NCBI GenBank assembly: GCA_035041965.1
Contig: JAPYMA010000766.1
Coordinates: 62,001 to 126,000 of the forward strand
DNA: 64,000 nucleotides
Source of the DNA: Anisakis pegreffii
Lineage: Eukaryota; Nematoda; Chromadorea; Rhabditida; Anisakidae
Direction of reading: 5' to 3'
Of this stretch, positions 1 through 14,000 are shown piece by piece. The translations under genes and the position numbers were made by a program. Numbering within the stretch: the stretch's first letter is position 1; every line of letters begins with the position of its first letter. The notes under the pieces are model-generated. The model searched no databases. It was not told the DNA's origin and saw only the letters and a list, made by a program, of their open reading frames with translations.

Positions 1-381
1 GGCATAAAATTATGTTATTCAACGGTGTGACGACTATTCACAATATGTTTCAATTGAGACGATAATTTTGCTTGAATTAGATTGATATGATCAATATTGC
101 TGTTTTTATTGACTGACAGTCATGTCGCCATGCTGTCACCCACCACTGATGACTACATTCAAGTGGCAGGTCGGCGTTGCCGACTCCGCATAGATAGTTA
201 CTTGCAACATTCAAATGAAATTAGCGCAATGAACGTTGAGAGTTGAGAAGAAGAAGCGAGCTTAGAATCGTTGGCCTCATTGTATTGCGTGACACTGCGA
301 TTAGGAGTGATGATGAACTCAGGGCAAGAAAAGCAACACAAAAAAAAGAAATGAACAACAAACAATTCTTGCGAAACTCAC

Positions 382-2746
382 AAATTGTGCTCGGGAAACC
401 ATCGCCATTGATCTTTCTTCATCGCCCCGATGGTACTCGATCGAACGATGCTCTCAACAATTGTCTCATCCTCAACCATTGCTGCGGCTTTTCCGCCGAG
501 GAAACGGCCAATTTTGATGACCGCTGATCTCAGGTCGGCACACATATCTTCGTACTTCAAGAAGAGCACATTGTCGTCGCTCAAGTGCGGTAACCAGCTC
601 AACAAATGCTCGAAGTAGTTGCCGAATGCGATGTTGTCACTCATGAACAGTTTGAAGAAATCAGCGAAATTGCCGAATTCAAAGTCGTAGATTTTGAAAT
701 TTCGGTTGTGGAAGAAATAACTGAAAATGCGAACATTCATTCGGAGTTTCGGCGAAATGTCTGTCATTCAAGTTTTCTAATACTGAACATTGCTCACAGA
801 ATGCGATACGTCATCTGCACATCAGTTCTATTACATTTTTTGTTGTTTTTCCGTTCCATGTGTTCATAGACGAACAATAACATCTGCGCCATAAAAACAA
901 CGCATTTGAGTCAGCATTTAACAATAGCAGACGAAAATGTTGAATTTAGCAAAGCAACAGTTGCGTTGTTAGTTCGTTAAAATTTGTTGGCAAATAAGCA
1001 ATGATCGACTTCAAAATAATAAAAACTTCAAAACGCTCGCTCTTCATAATTAAGTGCTCGAAATTGAATTGGCATTTTAAACTGTGCTGAAGAAAGGAAG
1101 GAAGTGCTATCGTTTGACACAAACTAGACAACTGTAATCATCGAATTAAAATGATCGATCTATTCGCGGTGATATTTTCTTCACGTTTCGGCTATCGCTA
1201 AATGTACTGTTGCTCAGTGCAAAATGGTGTGATGTCGGAAAGTGCGTTTGTGAACTTATTGCGGATGTTGACAAAAACTTTTGATTGTACTCGATTAACG
1301 TACAAAACGAGGGCATTATTCACCGCTCAGTACAGTGAACAACTGCCAACTTCTCCAGCAAATACGTAAGCATTCAGCACTACGTGCAATTAAGCAGTCT
1401 ACGAACTGAACGATCAAAATTCTTCGAGTGATGTTCAAAAGCAAACCTGGTCAAGCAGTCTTTCGGATTTCGTACCGCATAAATGTATTTTGCTTTGCTA
1501 TTCTTCGGCAAATTGTGCCATGCAAAGTGGGTCTTCAGCAATCGTCGACCCTCCAAATTGTCCGCAAACTTGGCGCCCATTCGTTCGATCATCGGACTGG
1601 TGACGCATAATTCTGAAAGAGCATCTAAAAATAATTTCCACTAGTGAGTGCCAGTCACTTCACTTAAATGTTGAGCAGACGGGCACATGAAATTTACCAA
1701 TAATTCCAAAAAAATGAACGTATCATTCGCCTCGACATTTTTTTGCTCGTTTGACGGATGACAGAAGAACGAGGCGACATTTTTCATTCGCTAATTCAAT
1801 TCAATTCAATTCATGTGCCCCCTTACTCAACGAGACAGCAGACGGAATTTTTTTGCGAATAATTTCACTCTTCGCTGTGTTATGTGCACATTTTAATTTG
1901 TCGCTGGTCTCATGAACTTCAAAAGTACATCGCTGAGATATATTTTTCTAGATTCACTTTTTGGATGGTTGAGTTTGATATTTGGAGTGAACAAATTCCA
2001 ATAAACACCTTTACCGTGGCCGACATCAGGCCCATAATCATCGCTTAATAGTTGTGAGCAAATATGCTGAATCCAGGTGGTACCACACTTGGGATATGTG
2101 CACACGAAAACGTCACTGTCGCGCACCTTCAACGCTTTTGCACCTCTGTAACAAGCGATCAGATTATCTTTTGCGTCATTCTTCAGTCAGTTCATCGCTG
2201 AATCATCACTTATTTCGAAAATCTTTTCTCGTCTCATACTGAAATCGCTCGCACCTCTTTTCTATATCAATCATTCCAACCCATTTTAATATGATCATGT
2301 GACTACGGTAATCATCACGTTTCTAATCTCGTTTTCACCAGAAGACTGTCTCTATTTTGCACGTCTAGAGTGTCACGTGGTCGTCAAATATCAGGTTCTG
2401 TTCAACGGAAATGACCAACAATTGGGAGCGTTTCTAAACCAATGGTTTGATTTGTTGAATAATAAAATGAACAAGCAAAGAGTTACTACCTTACGAAAGC
2501 AGGTTTGAATATTGGTGGCCAGACCTCACCGTCGATCCGTGACTGTTTCGGGAAGCCAGGATCTTGGAAGACGAACGCCTCTTCGTTCACTTCCGGTGAG
2601 CATGGTAAGGGCGAATGCCGATCGGTGCATGGCAGTTCACTGTCGTTTAAGAGCAATTTCCGACTGCGTATATTCAGTGGAGCCATCAAAGGGATTGCCA
2701 ATGTTACAATGAATGTGTTGCAGCAGTTTATCACGAAGTGCAACAA
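382..2746 (-). CDS. Cytosolic sulfotransferase (SULT family), 3' end beyond the left window edge
   Basis: Transfers sulfate from PAPS to a small acceptor; the acceptor cannot be predicted. Exons on the minus strand are 2746-2490, 2145-1958, 1612-1384 and 720-382, and all splice phases agree. Exon 1 ends in [14 protein letters not shown]. Exon 2 holds the PAPS 5'-phosphosulfate loop [11 protein letters not shown]. Exon 3 has [12 protein letters not shown] with the expected catalytic His, and the 3'-phosphate-binding region [13 protein letters not shown], where the Ser usually found a few residues on is not obvious. Exon 4 carries the C-terminal helices and [11 protein letters not shown]. The family's final RKGxxGDWKN motif is absent. 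Exon 4 runs into a stop at 378, but a consensus donor (GTGAGT) at 381 suggests that the motif lies on another exon off the window. The start is uncertain: Met at 2746 gives a hydrophobic leader, and Met at 2686 gives a more usual SULT N-terminus. The family call is firm and the ends are not. Confidence 0.85.
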
Positions 2747-5700
2747 TAATGATAATGACTCAGCAGAGATGATTCGATCAAAGAAATGTGTTCAGTTGTT
2801 TTACCACACAGATATCCAAAATATATATCCGATAGCGCAATGATAGTAAACAGTAATTGTGAGTAGTGAGTAGTGATAATTCAGAACAGAACTGATATGA
2901 TTACATCAAAGCACTAAATACCATCATTAAATACACTTACCAACTCATTCATTCCACAGGTACTTTAACGCTTGCCCCGCCCCTCCACCTGTTCAAATTA
3001 TCATCATCACATCACATCATTTCGTATTATCACTACTCGTCTCATCGTCATCATCACCAAATCACATCATCACATCCATCATCGTCTTCTCAATCTCCTT
3101 CTCGCCAACCATGTGCTCATTCCGATCACGCACTCTTGTTTCGTGTTTCTCTTCGTTCTATTGCTTTTCTGTGGTATTATTCATTCATTCGTATGTGTAC
3201 ATTTATTATAACGTTTATGACCGACTATTGCTGGTGCCAAATTAATTCGTGGAACCTTTTACAGAGGAGGAGAAGACGGACAAGAAGGAATGACGAAGTT
3301 TGCTTATGAAGAGACGTTTTGATGATGAGCTTCGAAAGGAAGATGAGCGACAGAAAAAGCTTTCGCTCAAGAGGAACGTGGTGATTCACTTGGGAGCATG
3401 CTTAACGATAAGTGATAAAGACAAGAGAAGATGAGAAAAAGTGATAAACGATAAGAGATGATGAAGGAACAAACAAGCGAATGACGACGGGTGAACTGTC
3501 GAACGACTGTCAGGGCAGAACAAAACAAAAAAAGAAGAGAACAAGACGACGGACAATTGAAGACGAAGAGTAATTGCGTGAAATGTTGAAGAAGTTCAAA
3601 AGATGTTGAATGTGGATGAATTTATGAGATGTATCGCACGCAGTTTGGATGAAAGATGTTTCCAAATGTTTTTATGTGTCTGTTGTTAGGTGCTACTTTA
3701 TTTACTGAATAAAAACACATTCGCAAGATCAAACAATTAAATTATCACTCAATCGAAACTGAAAAGACAACAACAAGAACAATACACTCTCTGTAATCTG
3801 CAACTGCAATTTATCATTTTGTTACATGTGATTGGTTAAGAAACAAGCGAAATTACAATTTTGACAAAACGAATGCGATTCCTTCCGTTGAAAGTCTGCC
3901 TTACTGAAAAATTCTCATCGAAAAAATTGAAAATCTTATTGAGAAATTATTTTTGTTGGAAAAATTGAAAATCTATTTTTATTACTGAAAGCGCAAAAAA
4001 ATGTCTTCCGTACAGATTGAGCACAAATCGTTTCGTCAAATGCACTAATTATCACATTCTCAGTCGTGTTCCCATGACACCCTGCGCTATTATTAGAAAC
4101 CTAGAGACGTTTATACAGGTATGTATGTATGTATGTGTATTAACACCTGACCATATTGGCATCTCACCAATGTACTCTCTTTTGTGATTGGTATTAGATT
4201 GGCGTAGATGGTTTATCACGCCAGTGCGATCTGCTCGCACATACGAATGAATTCCAGAAGAACAGCGATAGTTGGTTATGGTTTGCGGAAAAAAATCGGG
4301 CTGCGGTGACGATTGCGAGTAGATGTTTTTTAGCCGTACGTTCATGCGAACGTCAATCATTCGCATTTGTCAGAAATGTCTAAATGAATCACTCATAGAT
4401 AGATAGTCACATGGCGATCGCATCGCGAGTCTCTTTCTGTGCAAATGCTGGTAGGTAGTATCGGCCTTTCAATAACGAAAATCGAGCGATAATTCATCGC
4501 AAATTTAGCGACGATATTCAAATTCTGCCATCATCACATCAACACACCGTTCGACAATAGTTATGTTGTATGTTTATCTCTAGTTGCTACAATTTCATCA
4601 TCTTGAATCATCCTGATGAAAACGCCTAATTTACATTTCATCATCATCATCACCATCATCATTCAGTGATTCGCCCAACAATCTCTCTCTCTATCATCTA
4701 CCTTTCTCTGTCTGTCCATTCATTAATTCAATGATTCCTTTATCCATTCAATCATTCCATTCCATTCACTTGATTCATTCAACTCGCCTCTAAAATCGCC
4801 CTAACAATCAACATTTTCGTCATTTCCGTTTGCTCTCATTCCCATACAGATTGTAAAACTAAGCGCGCGCGAAACATTCCTACTGTAAAGCAGCAACCCA
4901 ACCAACAGCCACTCACAAATGCCACACTTAAGTCATTAAAAAATATCAATCAGACTCAAAAGGTAGCCTTTTTTGCAAATTAGCATATATTCTTCTGATG
5001 CAACTAAAATATTTCATCATATTATATCTGCACACATCCAACAACCCAGCTAGATGTATATTAACTGATAGGAGCAATTCAATCCTGCAAGGTCTGCATC
5101 AAGTATTACGCGAACTCAGCTACTACATCGGAATTCAGTATAAACGACTGTCAGATTATCAGGCGCAGCCGTAGGGGGATGGATGATCGTCTGACCGATA
5201 AGTGATATCACCTCTGCAGGCTATCCGATCCGTCTTCCCTTCGACCAGTTGAAAAAGTTCTACATCGGTCACTCTCAACTGTAGAGGTGTCGAAGCTTCG
5301 GCACAATTGGATTCATTGTTGATCGTTCATCAAACGGAAATCCGATCGTATCGCCAAAAAAGGCATTAATATTATTGCTTAGTGTTTACGTTCCCATCAG
5401 TGGTTCTTGTTCAAAAAACGATTACGCACACTAATGCTCAAGTTATGACTTCCTGCACAACGACGACACAAAGCTCACTGAGACAATTCACCACTTATAT
5501 AAAGTTATCAATTTCAATTTTCAAAATATCTTCTGTTGATACACACAAATTCTGTCCACAGCAACAAAACAATGCAATTCTCATTAATTTCTCACAATTA
5601 GAATTCGCTGAATTTTAGAATTTTCAGTGTCGTATGGTGAAATCTGCAAGGAACTTACAAGGATTTTCTCCATAGTATTATCATAAGTTTCAGTGCTAAC

Positions 5701-8700
5701 CTGAAAAAATTTGAGTAAATGTTTAATAGATGATAATTTCAGATAAATTTCTGTCTTAAAACAATTTCATTCGCCAAGAACATCGACATACTTTTTCGCA
5801 CTGTTTGTTTATGACTTCTGAATTCGTCTCGAAACGCTCACAAATAAGTGAATGCTTGTTGCCAATGTGTCCTTTTGCGTTTGTGGAATTCACATCAAAG
5901 AGAGTCCATGAACGTTTGCGAGTATCTGCTGTCTACATCGTATGTACTTTGAGAGCAAGCAAAGGTCAAACAGTCGCCGAATTAGCAGTAATTCTCTTAA
6001 TTGAAAGCGCAATCATGTCAGGAAAACGAATTTCATTGCTGTGTAAAAATGGTGATTTGTTGAAGATCGTTGAATTGTCACCTTTTCGCAGTAATCTGTC
6101 AGTTTCAATTCACAGTGCATTCATTAATCAACTTCTTTTTCATCTGTTATGCGACAAAAAGTCGAATTTTCAAAAGTAAACACATCTCTATGGGGTTGAC
6201 CTATGCGAACAATAATCTCAAAAGCACACGAGGAGCGATGCAAATTGACAAATTTTCAGTTTCTTTTTCATTACATGATAGTTTTCTTCACATAATTGCT
6301 TGATAACTCGTTTATTTTTACGATAAAAATGCGACAGAATGTTACACCAAAGTCGCGTCGAAGTTGTCCGTCCCATCGTTGGCACACACATTCACAAGTC
6401 GTCACCTTTCTGGAGCCTGTTTCATACAGAGGATTGACCTTTTTGGATGAGTAAAAAGTTTTCTTTCAAAGACTTTCAAACATATCGATATTAGAGTACA
6501 AAATTGGTTAAACTTTTCAATTAAGCAGCAGTATCATTAAAAGTGACACTAATTGCATTCTGATATTTGCATTGCAACGTGCAACTTCTACCAAAGAACG
6601 ATCACAAACTGCACAGTTATTCAGCAGAATGATTTAATTGATTGTCGTCTTATCAACTCTCGTTGTTTTATCATTTCAATGGTAACTTGTCAAGGTTGTT
6701 CGGTTTGATTCTCCTGAAATGGTCTTTTTTGATCAGATATGATTTTACTGAAATGCGCAATAATCACTGATATCTGTTATGAGATTTTCAGGCCTGAATC
6801 TCAAAATTCTCGTTGTAAAGGGTAAGCATTCGAAGTGGTCAACATTTCTACACTCTTTACAGAGAGCTGAAGAGCTGGGAGCAGTTCTCTTTTTTTTTGC
6901 TACATTTTTGCAGGTAAAGAAGGTTTGTTTTTTGTTCTGACCACACTACAGAGTAAAATCAGAAGTTTTTTTTTGATTTTTCGCTCTGTATTTTTCTGGT
7001 GGCATGATATTGATAATTATGGCGATTGTTTACCTTCACAATGGAGGTTTAAATGGTAGCTGGGTATGGAATCCCACATTTGCTTTGACAGCTATTTACG
7101 TCAGCGATAAGGGAAGATACGTGCCGTGATTGACGTTTAGATTAGAGCAAAGCATGCCGGTACACCATTGGTGGCTATCAGCCGAATTAACACATTCTTA
7201 GATAACATTTAGCAGACCGTTTTCTTTTTGCAAGGCACACACTGATCCATTCAATCATCCACACATCGCTCTAGCTGAACACATTGGTTGCGGACGAGCA
7301 AAAAGTGGTGTATTCTGTACAGAGATTGTTTATTTTCATAGTCCTAATACTGTTATGATAATACCTGGGCAATTTTTGAAACTGAAACGTTTCTCAGTGG
7401 ATGTTTCAAGCCTTGAAACGGCTACGGTTGGATGGAATACCGTAGATGTGTGTGTGTGGTATTGGTTGAATAGTAACGATTAAAAATGTGAACGAGTGTG
7501 AGTGATTAAGACAGCTAAGAATATACATTCATTATTCATCAATTTAAGAGATGCAGTCAAAACAAGATCACAACGACATTTTTACACACCCAAACACACA
7601 TAGATTTAATTCAATCTTCTAATTCTTCTCATTCCATGACAGCCACTTGATGTCATGGCGGTCGGTGTGCTTGCAATCAAGCATAGAACTTTGTCATGCT
7701 CCTCTTGATACACGCGATGCATAAAGATCAAGACGTCAGTGAACACGAGTGATCGATGAGTTTAGATACGAAAAGTAACAAATTCATACCGGAAATGCAA
7801 AACGTGAAGTGACATATTAATGTTTACATATATGTATGTGTATATTGTGATTTCGATTTTGATTTTGATTTTGATTCTATGACGACGACCCAACGACAAT
7901 GATAAAAGAATGATGAATGAATGCGATGAGTAATGTCGGCAAATAGTGGGGTGATTCTGATAAGAATGATCTGAGGAGATTCACTAGTGCTAAGTCATGC
8001 GTAGATATTGAATAAATCAAAAGGACGCAAGTTTACAATTGATTATTTACTGAACTGATGACAACTATGAAATTAAGTAAATGTATGTTAGTGATAATGA
8101 TAGTGGTGAACTGATGATAAATGATGTAATGAGTTCGTGAAATATTGAACGCATAAAATGATGATGCTCAGTGGGGGGCTTTGATTGATGCACCTCATCT
8201 GGCTTGATATCCATTCAACTATCAATCAGCACCTCTTAACAGTTCATGACAATCAGCAGCAGCAGCAGCAATTCATTATTTGTTTTTGTTGTTTGATTTG
8301 ATTCGATGCTTCGATTGTTTGACTGTTGTAATAAAATGACGTTAGCACTCAAAAAAGAGCACGTGGTGCCGTTTGTAATGATTTATTATCACTCGCTGAC
8401 AGCTTGTATACGTGAGCATTTGAAGAGTGAAATCTGCACTCATCACTTTCACATTACAATGAAATCAAGAACATCATCTCAACTTCTTACGAACAATTTC
8501 TGTGAATTGGACCACTTGAGATCATACAAATACAAGTGTTGAAATTAGTTTTCATTTTCAATTTCAGAGTAATAATGCTTCAAATCTCTTACTGTTTGAT
8601 CTGTCGGCACTTTCAAGTAGACCATATATCATGAAGTAAACCTTACGAACAAAAAGCCACAGGCAATTGTGTTTACACACTAACTTAAATCTAAAACATC

Positions 8701-9850
8701 ACACAACACCACTGCCGTTTTTACAATGTATCTCACGTCATTTTACAATTCGTTGAGAAGTTCCTCTACGATCCGTCATAATTCAGTGGGAGTAACCACG
8801 AGTTTCTTGTTAGTCATCGAATTATACGCTCCATAGTTGTTTCGATGCAACCGTTTCAGTCTATTTGAAGAAGACCATAGAACATTCATATAATACGATA
8901 CGGTCTAGCATATAAATCATTTTATAAGCCCGTAATGTGCATTGCTTGAATGTAAATCATTTTCAAACTCACAATAAGCACTGATAAGCTAGACAAGGGG
9001 AGCACAGAGTGCAAATTTGAAAGAAACCATTCATTCACATACACGATCGTCAGCCATACGAACGGTGCTTTGTTCATCAATACGCTGTTGGCGGCATCGA
9101 TCTGGCAAAACACAGAGAACGATCGGATCAGTCTCAAATGACGCAATTCTGCGAGTAAACCGACTCTTTTTTGTAGAGCTTCGACCGAGACAACTGCAGC
9201 TAATATTTTGGGCGCGGAATTTTTGACTCGAACAGTAAGTTTTTTGATCAAAAAGCGGAAAATTCTTCAATGGAGTCAAAAAATTTCACAAATGTTATTG
9301 GCAGATTCGTGGATGTTTTTATTTTACGCTTCATGAATTCTGCAAACTTCATCAGTCCAGACAGCGCTGAGCCAGTCAGTCATCTAGCTGATCACTTCAA
9401 AAAAGCTGAAGATGTCGAGAATGTCTGTTCGGAGTTTCATTTGTGTTCCATTCACGCAGTGATTATAAAATGCAAAAAGCACTGACTCCAATGTAGTCAG
9501 TCACGCCATCACAAACTATAAAGTAGACCAGTTTATTTTTTACGCCATTTCATCGCTGAAAATATCATTAATCATCGATAACTTGTAAAGATTATAGTCA
9601 TTTCGAACGATTCCTCAGCCACTTTTAATCTGTTGAACACATGCTGTTACTGATCAATTCCTTTCTATCCTTTTTTTAGTCCTTCTTAATTTCCTGCATT
9701 CCATTCTGACAGCTACAAGATAAACACGCGTTACACGAGAGAATGGAATGGTTTTAGTTTAATTGATAAATACGCATATACAATTACACATACACATTTG
9801 GTTCTAGTAATCAGCTCGCAACCAACTTCGCACAAACACAACTTCAGTGG
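2747..9850. other. Gene-free stretch upstream of the sulfotransferase
   Basis: I see no exon chain here with family similarity. The stretch holds CAT-rich simple sequence (about 2998-3090), a GTAT microsatellite (about 4119-4141), a TTTTGA microsatellite (about 7850-7876) and a short CAG run (about 8256-8272). Several ORFs of 70-124 codons occur, the longest at 5805-6179 on the plus strand, but none shows domain motifs or a convincing splice context. They are compatible with chance in DNA of this composition. Confidence 0.6.
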
Positions 9851-9853
9851 TAA

Positions 9854-11094
9854 TCACCGGAATAGATTAACAATAATTTCAGAGTAAGAGCATAATTGCA
9901 CCAATTCAGCAAATAACAGTACAACAATACTGTTGACGACATTCCAGCTGAATGATGTGTCGGCATCATCCGAGTCAACCTCACCTGTGTAGAAATTCAA
10001 CTTGATCTCATCAGAATTTTTCACTACTTCAGAGTGCTTCTTTGCGCATTTCATTTGTCATGTAACTTTGTTTGTCGCGTATTTTCGAAAAGTTATCTTC
10101 TTACGATTGGCAAATCTGTTATCGGTCATAACCTGTTTATGGAAAACCTTTTCAGTTGGACTTAGAAATGTTCAATACTTTGTTTCGGTTACATCTCAAA
10201 TCTACTGAATTCATCGCTGTGTTCATGCCGTATTCCTATTTTTGTGTTTTCACAATCGAAGGATGTCTACTTGGTTGCACGCGTGATAGTGTTAAATGCT
10301 TCCAATGATGATTTTAATCGGCTTATCACCACTCGAACGACTTACTGTTCGTTCTTTGTGGTTAGTTGCCGATGAAGCATTTTTAGCGATAGAACAGAAA
10401 AAAATGTTGATGTGAAAGCGAAAGTGAACGCATGCGCACATCGAATTTCTGTCATAGTTCCTATCAACTGCTCCAATAGAAAGTACACATTTGTGAAATT
10501 CTGTCAATATAATTATGACAAAATTAGTTGAAAAATGCCAAGCATGAAAAGTGATGCAACAAAAATGATTCGAAATGACGTAATCTGTTTGTTAGTTAAA
10601 AAGATCGAAGCTTTCGAGATGGAGCGATTGGAAGAAAAAAGCGAGCATTAATTTAGCATATAATTAATAACGAATGTTGATGATGATGATGATGCTTTCA
10701 TGAGGCTGGACTGCGAATTGTCATAGTGAACAAATCTGCACAGCATTCTTTTCGTTTTCTTACACTGAAACACTAAAATTTTTACAATTCCAATCGCTTG
10801 TTTGTTTTCCACGCCGCTTTTGCTTGTGAATTTTTGTGATCTGATTGTAAGATGGGCACTGAAATTTTCGAGTGTTTTTCAACACTTCATTGACGCGTTA
10901 TCCGACTGTTTGACAACAATGGAAAGCATTTCGGACTTGGCAAAAATTTTGGTAATCATGCATGTGTCAGATTGAGATCGCCATAAAGCATTCGAAGGAC
11001 TTCGAACTTTGATCATGAGCAGAAATAAATTTGCTATCTGAGCGGTGACAATGCCGGTCACGCATCCACCCATATTTTGAGAAGATGCTCTCAC
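9854..11094 (-). other. Doubtful minus-strand exon candidates, possibly a small cysteine-containing surface protein
   Basis: Three minus-strand open stretches lie in order. One at 11094-10879 includes SDTCMITKIFAKSEML and ends NASMKC. One at 10507-10361 includes NSMCACVHF and is followed directly by a consensus GTAAGT donor. One at 10054-9854 has an acidic segment, EVDSDDADTSFSW, and then a hydrophobic tail, NSIVVLLFAELVQL, that could be a GPI-anchor signal or membrane anchor. This order recalls nematode Ly6-like GPI-anchored proteins, but I could not join the pieces with agreeing phases and there is no diagnostic CCxxDxCN end. Treat it as a hint only; it may be non-coding or a relic. Confidence 0.2.
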
Positions 11095-11099
11095 ATGGT

Positions 11100-14000
11100 T
11101 TGATCAGTCGTGTTAACCAATGAACAACGTCATCACGATTTTTTGCCCGAAAATATGTGCCCTGTTTGTTTACAGTTGGTCTGATTAATTTTTTCCTCAG
11201 AATCAGTTTGTTTACGTTAGAGTTGAATCATTTCGAGAACGACGCAAAAACTTTTTGCACTCATATCACAGTTTCGAAAGAACAAACATTAATTGAATGA
11301 ACGCAAAGTATTTCTTAACATCATCATAGGCAGTCGTCCTTCATTATGCTGTCAAGATTCGTATATGGTGCACATTGATAACGATACGATGTGTGTTTCG
11401 CCTGAATTTTACACTCTTTGATTGAGTCCTATCAAATTTATTTCGCCGCTATTTCTGAAGTACATCAGCACTGAATGTTCACGAGAAAACGATTCGAGCA
11501 CAATTCGCTGCAGTATTTTGATTTCAGACAATCACGAAACGAAACGAAAAAATTTTGAAATAACCAATCAACAGATAAAGTGATTTGGAATCTAAGAAAT
11601 CATGTGCTGACCATATTTGAGCGATTGACTTATGAGAAATGAAATTGACTTGTAAGAAATTCCGAGGTGAAAAGAAATGAAATTCAGAAAACGATATTTT
11701 GTGGGTTAGTCGGATGTAGCGGATATTGTGAAGATTCAACCGTCCCAAAGAAAACTTCTCCTCATGCTCACTATGCTCCAGCGAACTTCATTCAGATGCA
11801 GGATTGAATGAACAGAATGCTGCAAATATTAATTCAAATGTTTGGTTGATTGGCACATTGAAGCATCTCAATGCTGCGTTGACTAAGTATGTTTTAGTGA
11901 CAGTTGAACTCTGACTAAACGCCTTTATGCTGTCCATTTGAACAATCGACCTCAGTTGGCTGGCGATCTTTTTTGTAGTTTTTGTAGTTCGCTGAATTTT
12001 TTGAAGCAGTGAAAGAGTGCATGTATTTTAAGCAATTTTTATGACGTTTTCGCCATATATTCTCCGTTTTCATTTACTCTGATTCGAAGTTATGATCGAT
12101 CATAAAATATTCGAAACATGAACTGAAAATGGCGCCAAGGCATATATGTGTGAAACAGTGACTATATCGTCAATGGTTTTCATTATAGATACAAAAAACT
12201 ATAAAAGTTACCGGAAGCTAAACCCTCAACAATACATAAAACCCAAACAGCAAAGATAAAGATCTTCAACAGCAAACCGCTAATTGTAAAATCATATGCG
12301 ACGACAAAAAACACGAATGAAATGGACACTTGAGAAAAAAAATTGCAAGGCTCAATGATTTTAGCCGCCCGCATGTAGAGTGCGATAAGTATAACACTTT
12401 TCTTGATTGATTGTTTCCACTGAATGAAAAAAAAACAACTGATCCGCTGGTTTGAAAGGCGTATTGACATACATTCATTCTTGTAATCAGCGGACTGACA
12501 AGTCAAGAGCCCGGTTGAATAAAGCCGAGTGTTCGTTGATTTGAGGGACGAGTGCTGCATCATTGTTGATTGATGAACACCGAAAGAGCACATCGCAATA
12601 GGCATAAAATATCGCTGATTGTTGCATTCTTAATCTATCTATCTACTCGAACCACCGCCATTAATCTTCAAAAAATTGATGCCCAACCAATGAGAAGTGT
12701 AATTTTACTCTTGTGATTTGCATTGGTGTTTTGCACGACTCTTTGATTCGGCCGCTGTACAAAATTTTGTCCGTTGTTTTCGGCATCCGCTGAACGAATC
12801 GAAGTCGGTTGGAACGAGTTATGCGTGTGGGTGTATTACACTAGATGAATGACGGAAAAAATCACCTGATGATAATCAAAAAACTTCATTAATGTGTTCA
12901 AACTGCAGAAGGATTTCTTAAAAACTGACGAAATTGCAACGATACATTACAAACGAAAAAGGGCGTTACTTTCACCACATCCTCATCGTTGACTGCAGTG
13001 AGTAAAATTTTTTCGTGACAGTGCAAAGAATAGAAGATTCGATTGAGTAAATTGATGGATAATGGTGGATATTTGAAGTTGAAGCCCATTGCATGCTAGA
13101 GGAAGAGGAAAAATTGATAGTGAAATGTTGAAATGCTAAGCAGCATTGAAATGAAACCTACTTGATATCATCTTGTTGCATTTCTTTGCAAACTGCGGCC
13201 GATGAAGAAGTAATCAAATAACAGAGAGTGCTAACCCTGCTCTTCTATCACCTTCACTATTGGATAATTTTTTCAAGCGCCAGTGAAATGCTAAACGAAA
13301 TTTGACGTGATCTTTTGCGATGTGCAAATCTCAATATAAATCAAATGCATTCGGCAATCGAAAAACTGCTTCGGAATAGAAACTGCCTCGTTTAATAAGG
13401 CAATTGAGTTCTCAGTTTTTTCCTTTATTTTCCTTTAAGAAGTCAAATATTATTTTCCGCAACTGAATCAAACCAAGCACAAAAATGACTCCGGTCGATG
13501 AAAAAGTCAAACTACGTCAGAAAAATGCTCAATCAATCAATCGTTCGTATTCAGTCACGTCCACCGTAACTAATTACCTGGTACACACGGTCTCCAGTTG
13601 AGATGATGCACTCGAATCGCATTAAATTTTTTACACAAAAATCATCAAGTGCCATAAATCGCACGTACAATTAATTTCACTTCAAATCCTTGCGATCAGA
13701 TTGCAAATTTTCAGTTATGAATACAGCAGCAAAAATCGATCAGCGAGATCGATGACTGAAGTGATGAAAATACCGACGAGTTGAAAACATCAGCTGCTAC
13801 TATGGGATGGCATTCGCACATCGCCTTTGACAGTAAGAGAAATTGATGATTTGAGCAATATTTGTAGGAACTAAACTGACCCTCAAAAAGCTTCGTATTT
13901 TACCTGACTATGATCGGGAGAGACCTTAACAAATAAGTCTAATGCTACAAATTGGAGGATCCTTTCTTGTCATTTCCGTGACCGGTCAATCTGTCTAAAC

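Noticed and set aside
5805..6179. 124-codon plus-strand ORF
   Set aside because: No domain similarity, no neighbouring exons and ordinary composition; not supported as a gene.
12183..12605. 140-codon minus-strand ORF with a hydrophobic C-terminal half
   Set aside because: No signal peptide, motif or splice partner; one ORF of this length is expected by chance in an AT-rich window of this size.
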